Below are positions 43,547 through 52,683 of a stretch of DNA of 64,000 nucleotides, piece by piece (the first letter of the stretch is position 1; every line of letters begins with the position of its first letter). Source of the DNA: Gemmatimonas phototrophica. Lineage in GTDB: Bacteria; Gemmatimonadota; Gemmatimonadetes; Gemmatimonadales; Gemmatimonadaceae. Where the stretch lies: contig NZ_CP011454.1 of the NCBI RefSeq assembly GCF_000695095.2, positions 3,906,001-3,970,000 on the forward strand, in the 5' to 3' direction. The notes below the pieces were generated by a model. That model made no database searches. It was not told where the DNA came from and worked only from the letters and a program-made list of their open reading frames with translations. Both the position numbers and the translations under genes were made by a program.

Positions 43547-46500
43547 ATGAGCACCTGCATAACTGGTAGTCGGCGGCCTCGGCGCGGCGCAGGCCGAGCG
43601 AGATGGTTGCCAGTCGCACTGGTGCTCAGCGCTGTACTGAGCGCGCCAGTGCCCGGGCAGCAGGTGCGTCCCCTTCAGATTGATGATGCGGCGTACACCT
43701 TGCTTGGCCGCCGCGAAGGGTTGCCGGACGGTCCGTTGTATTGGTTGTCCACGGGCAACGACGGCCAGCTGCTGGCGGGAACGTCCGATGGCGCGAGTCG
43801 ATATGTCGGCGGCGCCTTTGTGAAATTTCCCGCTATCCCAGAGCGCCTGCGACCTACGGTGCGGGTGGTGTACGATCAGCGGAACGGCGACCGTGTGTTT
43901 GCGGACGTGTTCAGTGTTCACATCCAACGGAAATCCGCGTTCATCACTCACGCCCCCGTGGGCGAAGAGCGGGGCACCATTTTCTCGGCGCTGTCGATGC
44001 CATTCGACGAGCCGTCCGAACAGGTCATCGTGGGCACCAGCACCGGGCCCTACGTACTGCGTGCGTCTGGACAGTTCGCCTCCCTGCCACTGCCCCCCAC
44101 CATGGAGCGGGCTGACGCGATGGTGGCCACACGGTCCGTCAACGGGACGGATGAGTTATGGGTGGGCACCCGGGGCGGCGGTGTGGCACGCTGGCGTGCA
44201 GGCGAGTGGAAGCGCTTCACGGTAGCCGACGGCTTGAACGACCTGCGTATTGAACACATCGCGATGGCGCCTCCAGGTGACTCAGCCATTGCGATCGCGT
44301 CTACGCCCAGCGGTGCGTTTGTACTCGTGGGGGCACGCTGGCGGGCCGTTGGTCCGCGGGTTAACGCATCACGTGCCCTCCGAGTGATGGTGGGCGACCG
44401 GCTCGAAACGTGGATTGGGACGTTCAGTGGGGAGCTGTACCGGAGTCTCGACGATCAGCACTGGCGTGCCCTGGATGTGCCGGCGCGCGGGTCACGGGTG
44501 CAGGTACTGCAGGCATTTACGCACGGTTTGGATCGCCCCGTCGTCTACGCAGGATTCCGCAGTGGCCTCTTGCTGCGATTCCGGGTCGGTATTGCCGGCC
44601 GGGCGCTGCTGCCAACTCCGCTGGATAGTCGCCCGGTCACCGCCGTATCACAAAGCGCCTCCGACGGATCATTTTGGACGTGGCACATGGGTATTGGCGC
44701 GGTACGTTTTCCCGATTTGTTGGAGCGCCGCCCTACCGTTCAGCCGTTCATTGAAGTGAATGGGCCAGTCCGCCTGAGCCTCGCCCCCGGCGGCCCTGTC
44801 CTGCCTCTGTATGTGGCCACCGACCACCTCATTGATCGATTCGAACCTGGCGGCGGTACCCGGGTATTGACGACCCCCGTGGGTTCCGGCATCCGGGATG
44901 TCCAGCAGCTGCAGATCCCGGAGATGGGGGCGCGGGTTGTGGCCTATGGCTTGGACCAAGGCTGGTACACGGACGGCGGCGGACGGTTGCTGCCGTGGGT
45001 CGGTTTTCCGACTGCGACTCGAGTCCTGATCGAAGACCGTACGACCACGCCGAAGCGGCTGTTGGCTGTGCGTCAAGACCGGGTAGTTGAATATGCACGG
45101 GGACGCTGGACGTCCTTGGCAGGCAGCACACTGCCACTCGCGGGATCTGTGCTCACGGCTGCGTCCCTCCGCTTGGCCAGCGGCGAGTGTGCCCTGTTGG
45201 TGGGAATGACCGAGGGGATTGCGCTGCATCGGACCTGTGGGGGGCCTCCCCAGTGGCGCGTCTTTGCCGATTCGACGCTCCCCGGGCTGCCGAGTAATGA
45301 AATCACCGGTATCACGATCTTGGCCGGGGATCTGGTGGCTCTCGGAACCTCGCGCGGAGTGGTCGTGGTTCAACCTGGACCATCGTACAAGGACGGGCTG
45401 CGTATCGTGCGGACCTTTACGGCGGCCGATGGCTTACCGGCGTCGAACATTTTCGCATTGGGACCGGTGGACCGGGACGGTCGCCTCTGGGTGGGGACCT
45501 CCCTCGGGATGGGATTTGTTGATCTGTCAGTGCTGCCGATCCCCATCGCACTACCAGAAACTCCCGAGCTCAGCATCACCCGCGGTCCGGATCAGCGCAT
45601 CGCCGATGGGGCGTCGCTCGCCGCCACGACCACGTTTCTGGATCTGGAGGCATTCGCCACCACCAACCATCGTGATGACGAATTGCGCTTTCGTTTCGAG
45701 CTTGATGGTGAGGCCCTGCACACGACGGATTGGATTGAGCGCAATTCGATTCGTCTGACCAGCCTCACTCCCGGTCAACATGTTGTCGCTGTACAGGTCC
45801 ATGATTACGACGGGCGCCGATCCCTCGTGGCCACACGAACCTTCACCGTGTTGTTGCCATGGTGGCGTCGGCCGGCCTTCCTGCTGCTGGCACTGTTCGG
45901 AACGGTGGGATCAGCCATTGTTTGGGAGCGGGCGCGGCTTGCCGCCACGAGGGAGCGGGCGCGTGTCCTTGAGGAAAATGAACAACGGCTTGCCGCAAGC
46001 GAACTCCGTTTCCGCCGCCTCTTCGAGGGAGGGACGGCGCCGCAACTCCTGCTGACGGAAGGGCGGATCCGTCAGGCGAACGCCGCCCTTGGGACAATGC
46101 TGGGAGTGTCGGCGGACACTTTGGCTGGCGCCGATGCGGAATCGCTGTTGCCGGGGCTGGCTTCACATCTGCACACGACATCGGTGAGTGCGGTCTGGGA
46201 TGGCGTCCTGACATACGGCGACACCCTTCACATGCCGGTGGAACTGCACCGTACACGCATTGTGCTGCCGGAACAGGTGATCGAGCATCTCGAGGTACAC
46301 GACCTTCGTGAACAACAACGGCTCGAGCGCGAGCGTGAGGCCCTTGAAGTACAGCTGCGCACTACGCAGCGTCTCGAATCAGTGGGCACCCTGGCGGGCG
46401 GCGTTGCCCACGACTTCAACAATCTGCTCACGGTCATTCACACCAACGCCGAACTGGTGGCGAACGACGTCTCTCCGTCGAGTGACTCTGGTCAGGCACT

Positions 46501-47464
46501 GCAGCAGCTCTTGTTGGCCAGTACCCGCGCCCGGGAAGTCGTGCGACAAATTCTGACGTTCAGTCGCCACGCGACCCCGCAGCAGGTGCCCGTGATGGTG
46601 AAGACGCTTCTAGAGGAAACGGAATCACTGCTGCGGGCTACGGTCCCCACCACAGTCCGATTGGTGATCGACAACACCGCAACTGATGCGGTAGTGCACG
46701 GCGACGAAACACAGCTGCAGCAAGTGCTGCTCAACCTCGGCTCAAACGCTGAACATGCCATGCGAGCGACCCTTGGTGGTACGCTGCGTATTTCGGCTGC
46801 ATGGGTTGAGGACGCGGAACGTCCATTGCAGATGAGCGTCCAGGACACCGGCGTTGGCATTCCTGACGATGTGCGCTCTCGGATGTTTGAGCCATTTTTT
46901 ACGACCAAAGCCGTTGGTGAGGGCACCGGGCTTGGCCTCAGCGTGCTGTACGGCATTGTCCAGAGCCACGGCGGAACGGTGCACGTGCACTCACATGTTG
47001 GCGAAGGTACGCGGGTGGATATCCGACTCCCTGCATCGCGAACAACACTGTCGGCAAGCACCGTGGCCGCTCCGGTATATGCTGCTGTGGGCGACCCTGC
47101 CCGGATCCTCGTTGTGGATGACGAAGAGGCGGTGCGCACGTCCGTGGCTCGCGTGTTGACCCGTCGTGGATTTGTGGTCGATACCGCAGGACATGGCGAG
47201 GAAGCGCTGGCGCGGATCGCTACGTCGCCTGCGTTTGCCTTGGTCATTACTGATCAGACCATGCCCGTCATGACCGGGTGGGAGTTCGTTTCGCGACTCC
47301 GCTCCGCCGGCAACAGTATTCCGGTGATCATTGCGTCCGGGTACGGACTGAGCACGGATCAGTCCACTCTTGAACAGGTCCCCAAGCTGTGGCGTATTGA
47401 CAAGCCCTTCAGCACCGACGAGCTGGTGGGACTTATCCACACCATCCTCGAGCAGCGCGCTTGA
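43547..47464 (+). CDS. Hybrid histidine kinase with periplasmic two-component propeller sensor
   Basis: A 1305-residue protein. It has a signal or anchor (WLPVALVLSAVLSA, about 20-33). A periplasmic reg_prop beta-propeller covers about 45-660 (for example LWVGTRGGGVARWRAGEWKR and DGRLWVGTSLGMGFVDL). A Y_Y_Y domain follows (about 690-765), then one membrane helix (PAFLLLALFGTVGSAIVW), a PAS-like domain, HisKA with phospho-acceptor His955 in GGVAHDFNNLL, HATPase_c (LNLGSNAEHAM, DTGVGIP, GTGLGLS) and a receiver domain with acceptor Asp1236 in VITDQTMPVMTGW. Unlike classic HTCS proteins it has no AraC output, so it must phosphorelay to another protein. The ligand is unknown. It is convergent with cysM, 4 bp apart. 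Confidence 0.93.
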   Translation: MSTCITGSRRPRRGAGRARWLPVALVLSAVLSAPVPGQQVRPLQIDDAAYTLLGRREGLPDGPLYWLSTGNDGQLLAGTSDGASRYVGGAFVKFPAIPERLRPTVRVVYDQRNGDRVFADVFSVHIQRKSAFITHAPVGEERGTIFSALSMPFDEPSEQVIVGTSTGPYVLRASGQFASLPLPPTMERADAMVATRSVNGTDELWVGTRGGGVARWRAGEWKRFTVADGLNDLRIEHIAMAPPGDSAIAIASTPSGAFVLVGARWRAVGPRVNASRALRVMVGDRLETWIGTFSGELYRSLDDQHWRALDVPARGSRVQVLQAFTHGLDRPVVYAGFRSGLLLRFRVGIAGRALLPTPLDSRPVTAVSQSASDGSFWTWHMGIGAVRFPDLLERRPTVQPFIEVNGPVRLSLAPGGPVLPLYVATDHLIDRFEPGGGTRVLTTPVGSGIRDVQQLQIPEMGARVVAYGLDQGWYTDGGGRLLPWVGFPTATRVLIEDRTTTPKRLLAVRQDRVVEYARGRWTSLAGSTLPLAGSVLTAASLRLASGECALLVGMTEGIALHRTCGGPPQWRVFADSTLPGLPSNEITGITILAGDLVALGTSRGVVVVQPGPSYKDGLRIVRTFTAADGLPASNIFALGPVDRDGRLWVGTSLGMGFVDLSVLPIPIALPETPELSITRGPDQRIADGASLAATTTFLDLEAFATTNHRDDELRFRFELDGEALHTTDWIERNSIRLTSLTPGQHVVAVQVHDYDGRRSLVATRTFTVLLPWWRRPAFLLLALFGTVGSAIVWERARLAATRERARVLEENEQRLAASELRFRRLFEGGTAPQLLLTEGRIRQANAALGTMLGVSADTLAGADAESLLPGLASHLHTTSVSAVWDGVLTYGDTLHMPVELHRTRIVLPEQVIEHLEVHDLREQQRLEREREALEVQLRTTQRLESVGTLAGGVAHDFNNLLTVIHTNAELVANDVSPSSDSGQALQQLLLASTRAREVVRQILTFSRHATPQQVPVMVKTLLEETESLLRATVPTTVRLVIDNTATDAVVHGDETQLQQVLLNLGSNAEHAMRATLGGTLRISAAWVEDAERPLQMSVQDTGVGIPDDVRSRMFEPFFTTKAVGEGTGLGLSVLYGIVQSHGGTVHVHSHVGEGTRVDIRLPASRTTLSASTVAAPVYAAVGDPARILVVDDEEAVRTSVARVLTRRGFVVDTAGHGEEALARIATSPAFALVITDQTMPVMTGWEFVSRLRSAGNSIPVIIASGYGLSTDQSTLEQVPKLWRIDKPFSTDELVGLIHTILEQRA

Positions 47465-47468
47465 GCAC

Positions 47469-48392
47469 TCATCCCGGGAAGATGCCGGTGCTGAGGTAGC
47501 GGTCACCACGATCGCACACGATGAAGACGATTGTTGCGTGCTCCAGTTCGGCCGCCAGACGCAGCGCAATCACGCACGCCCCCGCCGCCGATGGGCCACA
47601 GAAAATGCCCTCCTCGGCCGCCAACCGACGCGCCATCTGCTCCGCATCTACCTGCGAGACCAACTCCACCCTGTCCACCCGGGCCGGCTCATAAATGGTG
47701 GGCTGGTATGCTGCTGACCATTTGCGGATCCCGGCAATCTGCGAACCGTCAGCGGGCTGCGCCCCCACGATGGTGATGTTCGGCTGCACCTGCCGCAGAT
47801 AGCGCGAGACGCCCATGATGGTCCCCGTGGTCCCCATGGCACTCACGAAGTGGGTAATTGTCCCGCGCGTATCGCGCCAGATTTCCGGACCGGTGGTTTC
47901 ATAATGCGCGCGCGGATTGTCCGGATTGCCAAACTGGTCCAGCACACGCCCTTCACCTTGTGCCTGCATTTGCATCGCAACATCGCGAGCGTACTCCATG
48001 CCACCGGCCGCGGCCGGCGTCAAGATGAGTTCGGCCCCGTACGCCTTCATGCTGGCGCGCCGTTCGGCGCTCAGGTTATCCGGCATGATGAGCGTCATGC
48101 GATACCCGGTCATGGCGGCAATCATGGCCATGGCAATACCGGTGTTGCCGCTGGTCGCTTCGATCAGGCGGTCGCCGGGCCGAATCTCACCACGTGCTTC
48201 AGCTCCCCGGATCATGGACAACACCGGACGATCCTTGACCGACCCTCCCGGGTTGTTCCCCTCGAGCTTGCCGAGCAGGGTGACCCCGCGCGCCTCGATG
48301 GTGGGGCCGGGCAACCGCTGCAAGCGCACTAATGGCGTATTGCCGATTGTCCGGTCAATCGTGGGAAAGGGCTGTCCGGGAGCGTAGGTCAT
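47469..48392 (-). CDS. cysM: Cysteine synthase B (O-acetylserine/O-phosphoserine sulfhydrylase family)
   Basis: A 307-residue fold-type II PLP enzyme. It opens TIGNTPLVRL; the PLP lysine is in GNNPGGSVKDRPVLSMI, the substrate loop is EATSGNTGIAMAMIAA, and the C-terminal PLP phosphate/pyridine site is GIFCGPSAAGA. The pattern (no KIEP-like CysK loop, short C-terminus) fits CysM, which can use thiosulfate as well as sulfide. The substrate preference is inferred. It is convergent with the hybrid kinase and divergent from the M20 gene. Confidence 0.93.
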   Translation of the reverse strand: MTYAPGQPFPTIDRTIGNTPLVRLQRLPGPTIEARGVTLLGKLEGNNPGGSVKDRPVLSMIRGAEARGEIRPGDRLIEATSGNTGIAMAMIAAMTGYRMTLIMPDNLSAERRASMKAYGAELILTPAAAGGMEYARDVAMQMQAQGEGRVLDQFGNPDNPRAHYETTGPEIWRDTRGTITHFVSAMGTTGTIMGVSRYLRQVQPNITIVGAQPADGSQIAGIRKWSAAYQPTIYEPARVDRVELVSQVDAEQMARRLAAEEGIFCGPSAAGACVIALRLAAELEHATIVFIVCDRGDRYLSTGIFPG

Positions 48393-48531
48393 GCTTCAAA
48401 AATAGCCGATGGACCAAGGCGAACGGGGCGCCACTCGACCGTCTCAGCGCCCACCGGGGACTATCCGTCAGTAGTATACGCGTGGTGGCGCCGTCGTTCG
48501 CCGCCCAGCCCCTTTCGCCGAGGATTGCTCG

Positions 48532-50031
48532 ATGACCCGCTCCCCTGCCCGCTGCACGCCCGCTGTGCGTGCGGTGGCGCTTTCCCTCTTGTGGACAGCC
48601 ACGCCGCTGGCCGCAACGCTGGGCGCCCAGGCGGCGCTCCCCAAGCCGGCGGCCAACACGGCACCGATGCTTACCGGACTGGATGCCGCCACCGAGAAGT
48701 ACGCGGCCATTGCCAAGCAGATCTGGGGCTTTGCCGAAGTGGGCTATATGGAAGAGAAAAGTTCAGCGCTCCTCCAGTCCGAACTGCGGAGTGCCGGCTT
48801 TGTGATCACCTCCGGAATTGCCGGTGAGCCCACCGCCTTTGTGGCAGAATACGGCAGTGGCAAACCCGTCATCGCCATTCTGGGCGAGTTTGATGCCCTG
48901 CCGGGGCTGTCTCAGGAGGCCGTGCCGGAACGCCGGCCCATCAAGCCAGGAGCCCCCGGGCATGGGTGCGGGCACCATCTCTTTGGGACCGCCAGCACGG
49001 CCGCGGCCATCTCCATCAAGCAGTGGATGATTGCCAATCACGTGAAAGGCACGCTGCGCATGATCGGGACCCCCGCCGAAGAAGGCGGGTCCGGGAAGGT
49101 GTACATGGTGCGTGACGGCGTTTTCAATGACGTGGACGCCGTGATTGCGTGGCATCCGGGGGATGAAAACGCGGCCACCGGCGAGCGTACCATGGCCAAC
49201 ATCACCGGCAAGTTCCGCTTTCACGGCATTTCGTCGCATGCCGCCGGTGCGCCGGAGCGGGGCCGGTCGGCGCTCGACGGTGTGGAAGTCATGAACGTCA
49301 TGACCAACTTTCTGCGCGAACATGTGCCCGACGCCACGCGCATTCACTACGTGGTGACGAATGGCGGCAAGGCGCCCAACGTCGTGCCCGATGAAGCGGA
49401 GGTGTACTACTACGTGCGCCACGTGGACATGAACGTGGTGAAGGACGTCTGGAGCCGCGTGGTGAACGCCGCCAAGGGGGCCGCCATTGGGACCGGCACG
49501 ACGTACGACCTGCAACTCATTGGCTCGGTGTACTCACTCCTCCCCAACGAAACGCTGCTCCGTGTGGAACAGCGCGCGCTGGAACGTGTGGGGGGCTACA
49601 CCATGAGTCCGGAGGAGCGTGTCTTTGCCGAGAAGCTGCAGAAGAGTGAAACGTTCGTCCCGGTGGCGCTCGAGGCCACCCAGAAGATCAAGCCGCTCGT
49701 GATTGGCCAGGCCGGCTCTGCCTCCACCGATGTGGGCGATGTGAGCTGGGTGGTCCCGACCGTACAATTGGGGACGGCCACTTGGGTCCCCGGCACGACC
49801 GCGCACTCGTGGCAGGCCGTAGCGGCGGGCGGCATGAGCCTTGGCACAAAGGGCATGATGGTGGCAGCCAAGACCATGGCGCTCACGGCCGCTGATCTGT
49901 TTGTCTCGCCGGCCACGCTGGCCGAGGCGAAGAAGGAATTCGACGCCAAGCGCGGCCCGAACTTCAAGTATGAAACGCTCATCGGCAACCAGAAGCCGCA
50001 ACTCGATTACCGCAAAGGCACCTCCAACTGA
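48532..50031 (+). CDS. Secreted M20D-family amidohydrolase (AbgB-like)
   Basis: A 499-residue protein with a signal peptide (ending LGAQA, about 34). The di-metal peptidase fold shows [17 protein letters not shown] (metal Cys/His pair), [10 protein letters not shown] (catalytic Glu) and [10 protein letters not shown] (metal His). The inserted dimerisation lid begins around [19 protein letters not shown]. AbgB-type enzymes cleave N-acyl or p-aminobenzoyl amino acids. Export makes peptide or acyl-amino-acid scavenging likely. It is followed after 1 bp by an M24 enzyme and then by a cyclase-family gene with an overlapping start, so the three form one coupled operon. Confidence 0.9.
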   Translation: MTRSPARCTPAVRAVALSLLWTATPLAATLGAQAALPKPAANTAPMLTGLDAATEKYAAIAKQIWGFAEVGYMEEKSSALLQSELRSAGFVITSGIAGEPTAFVAEYGSGKPVIAILGEFDALPGLSQEAVPERRPIKPGAPGHGCGHHLFGTASTAAAISIKQWMIANHVKGTLRMIGTPAEEGGSGKVYMVRDGVFNDVDAVIAWHPGDENAATGERTMANITGKFRFHGISSHAAGAPERGRSALDGVEVMNVMTNFLREHVPDATRIHYVVTNGGKAPNVVPDEAEVYYYVRHVDMNVVKDVWSRVVNAAKGAAIGTGTTYDLQLIGSVYSLLPNETLLRVEQRALERVGGYTMSPEERVFAEKLQKSETFVPVALEATQKIKPLVIGQAGSASTDVGDVSWVVPTVQLGTATWVPGTTAHSWQAVAAGGMSLGTKGMMVAAKTMALTAADLFVSPATLAEAKKEFDAKRGPNFKYETLIGNQKPQLDYRKGTSN

Positions 50032-50032
50032 C

Positions 50033-51451
50033 ATGAACGCACTTCGCATGTTGTTCCGATCGGCCAGTGTTGGCGCGGCGCTGATCCTGGTCACTTCTCA
50101 CGCGAGCGCGCAGGACGTACGTCAACGCGCCACGGTGAAAACCACACGCCCCGCCTCCTCACGCGCGTCGATGCGCGTTCCGGAAGCGGATGCCTTGCTC
50201 CCCTTTTCACAGCAGATTGCGATTCGCGAGCAGTGGCTCAGCAAGCGTCATGAGATGCTGTTGCCCATGATGCGCAAGCATGGCATTGGGATGTGGGTCG
50301 TGGTGAACGAAGAGTTCCACGATGATCCGCTCTCGCAGTATGTGGCGCCGCCGCGCCCCTACACGGGGAACCGGGATTTCTTCGTGTTCATCGACGCGGG
50401 GAGCGAAGGGCTGAAGAAGTACGCCATTACCGGCTATACCGAAGAGAATCTGGCCCGATTCTTTGACGCGCCGTTTACCGAGCCCCGCCCACCGGCGGCT
50501 ACGCTCCGTGATCTGTACGCCAAGTTCAAACCCGCCACGGTGGGACTGGGGATCCGCGGCACGCGCGGACAGACCCGCTCGCTGGGCTATGACAGCTACC
50601 GCTTCCTGGCGGAAACACTGGGCCCGGATGCAGAGAAGACGTTTGTGAGTGCCGGCGAACTCGTGCAGGAGTATCTGGACACGCGCATTCCTGAAGAGAT
50701 GGAGCACTACCGGACGGCGGTGAGCGTGACCGAAGCCATTGTGAAGCGCGCACTGTCCAACGAGATCATCACGCCGGGCAAGACCACGGTGGGTGATGTA
50801 CGCCGGGCCCTCTTTGACATGCTGTGGGCTGCCGGCGTGCGCACGTGGTTCCAGCCAGACCTGCGGGTGCAGCGGGCCAGCGGCGACGTGGCCACCTCAC
50901 GGGGCTTTTTAGCCGTCGCGCCGGAGGGGACGGTCATTGAGCGCGGCGATGTCGTGCACATTGATTTCGGGATCAGCTACATGGGCTTTGATACTGACTG
51001 GCAGAAGATGGCGTACGTCCTCAAGACCGGCGAGAAGGAGGTCCCTGCCGGACTGAAGCAGGCCATGGCCAACTCGAACACACTGCAGGACGCGCTCATG
51101 AAGCGTCACTCCCGTCCGGGGGCTACCGGGGGCTCGGTGTTCAACGCCACGATGGCCGAGATGAAGCAGCGTGGGATTGAGGCCATGATCTATTCGCACC
51201 CCATTGGTGCGCAGGGGCACGGACTGGGGGCATCCATCGATTTTCGGAGTGCGCTGCGCAGCGACACCACGGCGCAGAACTCGCGCCTGCGCAATGGCTC
51301 GTACATCAGCATTGAGCTCAACACCGCCACGCCTGTTCCGGAGTGGGGTGGCAAGAAGGTCTTTGTGATGTTCGAAGATGATGCGCATCTGACCGAGAGC
51401 GGCTTCACCTTTTTCCGACCGCGGCAAGAGCAGTTCTATCTCATTCGCTGA
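50033..51451 (+). CDS. Secreted M24-family metallopeptidase
   Basis: About 472 residues from ATG 50033, one base after the M20 stop; in-frame codons upstream belong to that gene. A signal peptide ends ASAQD. The N-terminal domain (about 60-250) is creatinase/prolidase-like, with [20 protein letters not shown]. The catalytic domain has metal ligands in [19 protein letters not shown] (two Asp), [11 protein letters not shown] (His), ISIELNT (Glu) and [10 protein letters not shown] (Glu). Expected activity is Xaa-Pro aminopeptidase or prolidase-like. The next gene starts at the last base of its stop. Confidence 0.9.
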   Translation: MNALRMLFRSASVGAALILVTSHASAQDVRQRATVKTTRPASSRASMRVPEADALLPFSQQIAIREQWLSKRHEMLLPMMRKHGIGMWVVVNEEFHDDPLSQYVAPPRPYTGNRDFFVFIDAGSEGLKKYAITGYTEENLARFFDAPFTEPRPPAATLRDLYAKFKPATVGLGIRGTRGQTRSLGYDSYRFLAETLGPDAEKTFVSAGELVQEYLDTRIPEEMEHYRTAVSVTEAIVKRALSNEIITPGKTTVGDVRRALFDMLWAAGVRTWFQPDLRVQRASGDVATSRGFLAVAPEGTVIERGDVVHIDFGISYMGFDTDWQKMAYVLKTGEKEVPAGLKQAMANSNTLQDALMKRHSRPGATGGSVFNATMAEMKQRGIEAMIYSHPIGAQGHGLGASIDFRSALRSDTTAQNSRLRNGSYISIELNTATPVPEWGGKKVFVMFEDDAHLTESGFTFFRPRQEQFYLIR

Positions 51452-52110
51452 TGTCGCACTACGTCGATCTCAGTCATCACATTGAAAGCGGGAAGGTGTA
51501 TTACAAGGGCCTTCCCGCGCCCGTGATCTGCGACTATCTCAGCCGCGAGGCCTCACGGGCATTGTACGCCGATGGCACTGAATTTCACATCGGCCGCGTC
51601 GAGCTGATTACCAACACCGGCACGTACATCGATTGTCCATTTCATCGCTATGCCGACGGGAAAGACACGGCATCCATGGCGCTGGAGCGGTTCGTGGATC
51701 AGCCGGCGCTGGTGGTGGACGCCACCGCGCGCACGGGGCGGGCCATTGGTGCCGAGCTGTTTGCAGGGCTGGCGGTGCGCGGCAAGGCGGTGCTGGTGCA
51801 CACCGGATGGAGTGCGCATTGGCAAACCGACCAGTATTTCGAAGGGCATCCCTATCTCACGGAGCAGGCCGCCTGTTGGCTGCGCGATGCCGGGGCCGTG
51901 CTGGTGGGGATCGATTCCATGAACATCGACAATACCGACGGCACCACGCGACCGGTGCATTCGGTCTTGCTGCGCGAGGAGATTCTCATTGCCGAACACC
52001 TGACGAATCTGTCGGTGCTCCCGCGTGAGGGGTTCACGTTCACGGCGGTGCCCCCCAAGCTTGTGGGCGTTGGCACGTTTCCGGTGCGCGCGTTCGCGAA
52101 AATCGGGTAG
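51451..52110 (+). CDS. Cyclase-family (kynurenine formamidase-like) metalloprotein with altered metal motif
   Basis: A 219-residue protein whose ATG shares a base with the M24 stop (TGATG). The family signature HxGTHxDxPxH is seen here as TNTGTYIDCPFHRY near residue 60: the first and second histidines are replaced by Asn and Tyr, while the Asp and last His remain. The rest of the fold is recognisable (LVHTGWSAHW, VLVGIDSMNIDNTDGT with DS in place). Family members hydrolyse N-formylkynurenine or related cyclic amides. Changed metal ligands make the activity uncertain. It has no signal peptide, unlike its two operon partners. Confidence 0.8.
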   Translation: MSHYVDLSHHIESGKVYYKGLPAPVICDYLSREASRALYADGTEFHIGRVELITNTGTYIDCPFHRYADGKDTASMALERFVDQPALVVDATARTGRAIGAELFAGLAVRGKAVLVHTGWSAHWQTDQYFEGHPYLTEQAACWLRDAGAVLVGIDSMNIDNTDGTTRPVHSVLLREEILIAEHLTNLSVLPREGFTFTAVPPKLVGVGTFPVRAFAKIG

Positions 52111-52117
52111 GGGTGCC

Positions 52118-52603
52118 TCAGGGCAGCGAAGCGCTCGCCGAGAACGACAGCCCTTGCAATTTTCGCGCGTACGTTGCGCCGCCGGCATCGGCAATGCGCG
52201 ACGAGTAGAGGAAGTTCATCTCCACCGGATAGCCGAACTCCGCGTCAAACTGCACGGTGATGTCCTCGAGTTCCGACTCCCCCGTTCTGATCAACTGCTC
52301 AAACAGTTGGTCTACCGTACGGTACCAACTCCAGCGGTTGCTGGGCAGCACCGTTCCCGCGGCGTTCTTCACCGACACAACGGCACCGTTGCGTACCGTC
52401 ACGGTGTGCCACTCGGTCACCTCCGGCGGGCAGAAGCAGGATTGACGCACCTCAAACTGATACTCATTCCGGATCGAGCTGCCGTTCCATTTGGCCCGTG
52501 CAAGAGCCAGCTCGCGTACCTCGCGTGGAGAGAGGGGGTCCGTCATCTGTTCGCATCCCCCCAGCAGCAACAGGGCGAAAACCAGCGGAACGGCTTTGAT
52601 CAT
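52118..52603 (-). CDS. DUF6174-type lipoprotein
   Basis: A 161-residue lipoprotein: hydrophobic VPLVFALLLLGGC with the lipobox Cys near residue 17. The mature part contains the family phrase NEYQFEVRQSCFCPPEV, with a close CFC pair, and FDAEFGYPVEMNF near the end, which resembles DUF6174 proteins. The function of this family is unknown. It is convergent with the cyclase gene (7 bp apart) and lies 80 bp downstream of the metallo-beta-lactamase/M28 fusion gene. Confidence 0.75.
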   Translation of the reverse strand: MIKAVPLVFALLLLGGCEQMTDPLSPREVRELALARAKWNGSSIRNEYQFEVRQSCFCPPEVTEWHTVTVRNGAVVSVKNAAGTVLPSNRWSWYRTVDQLFEQLIRTGESELEDITVQFDAEFGYPVEMNFLYSSRIADAGGATYARKLQGLSFSASASLP

Positions 52604-52683
52604 GGCGATTTCCTGGTGCGAGAGGGCTGGCTGGCATTGGTGGACGATCCATCACATGCCATACCCGCCCACCCCAGTTGCCG

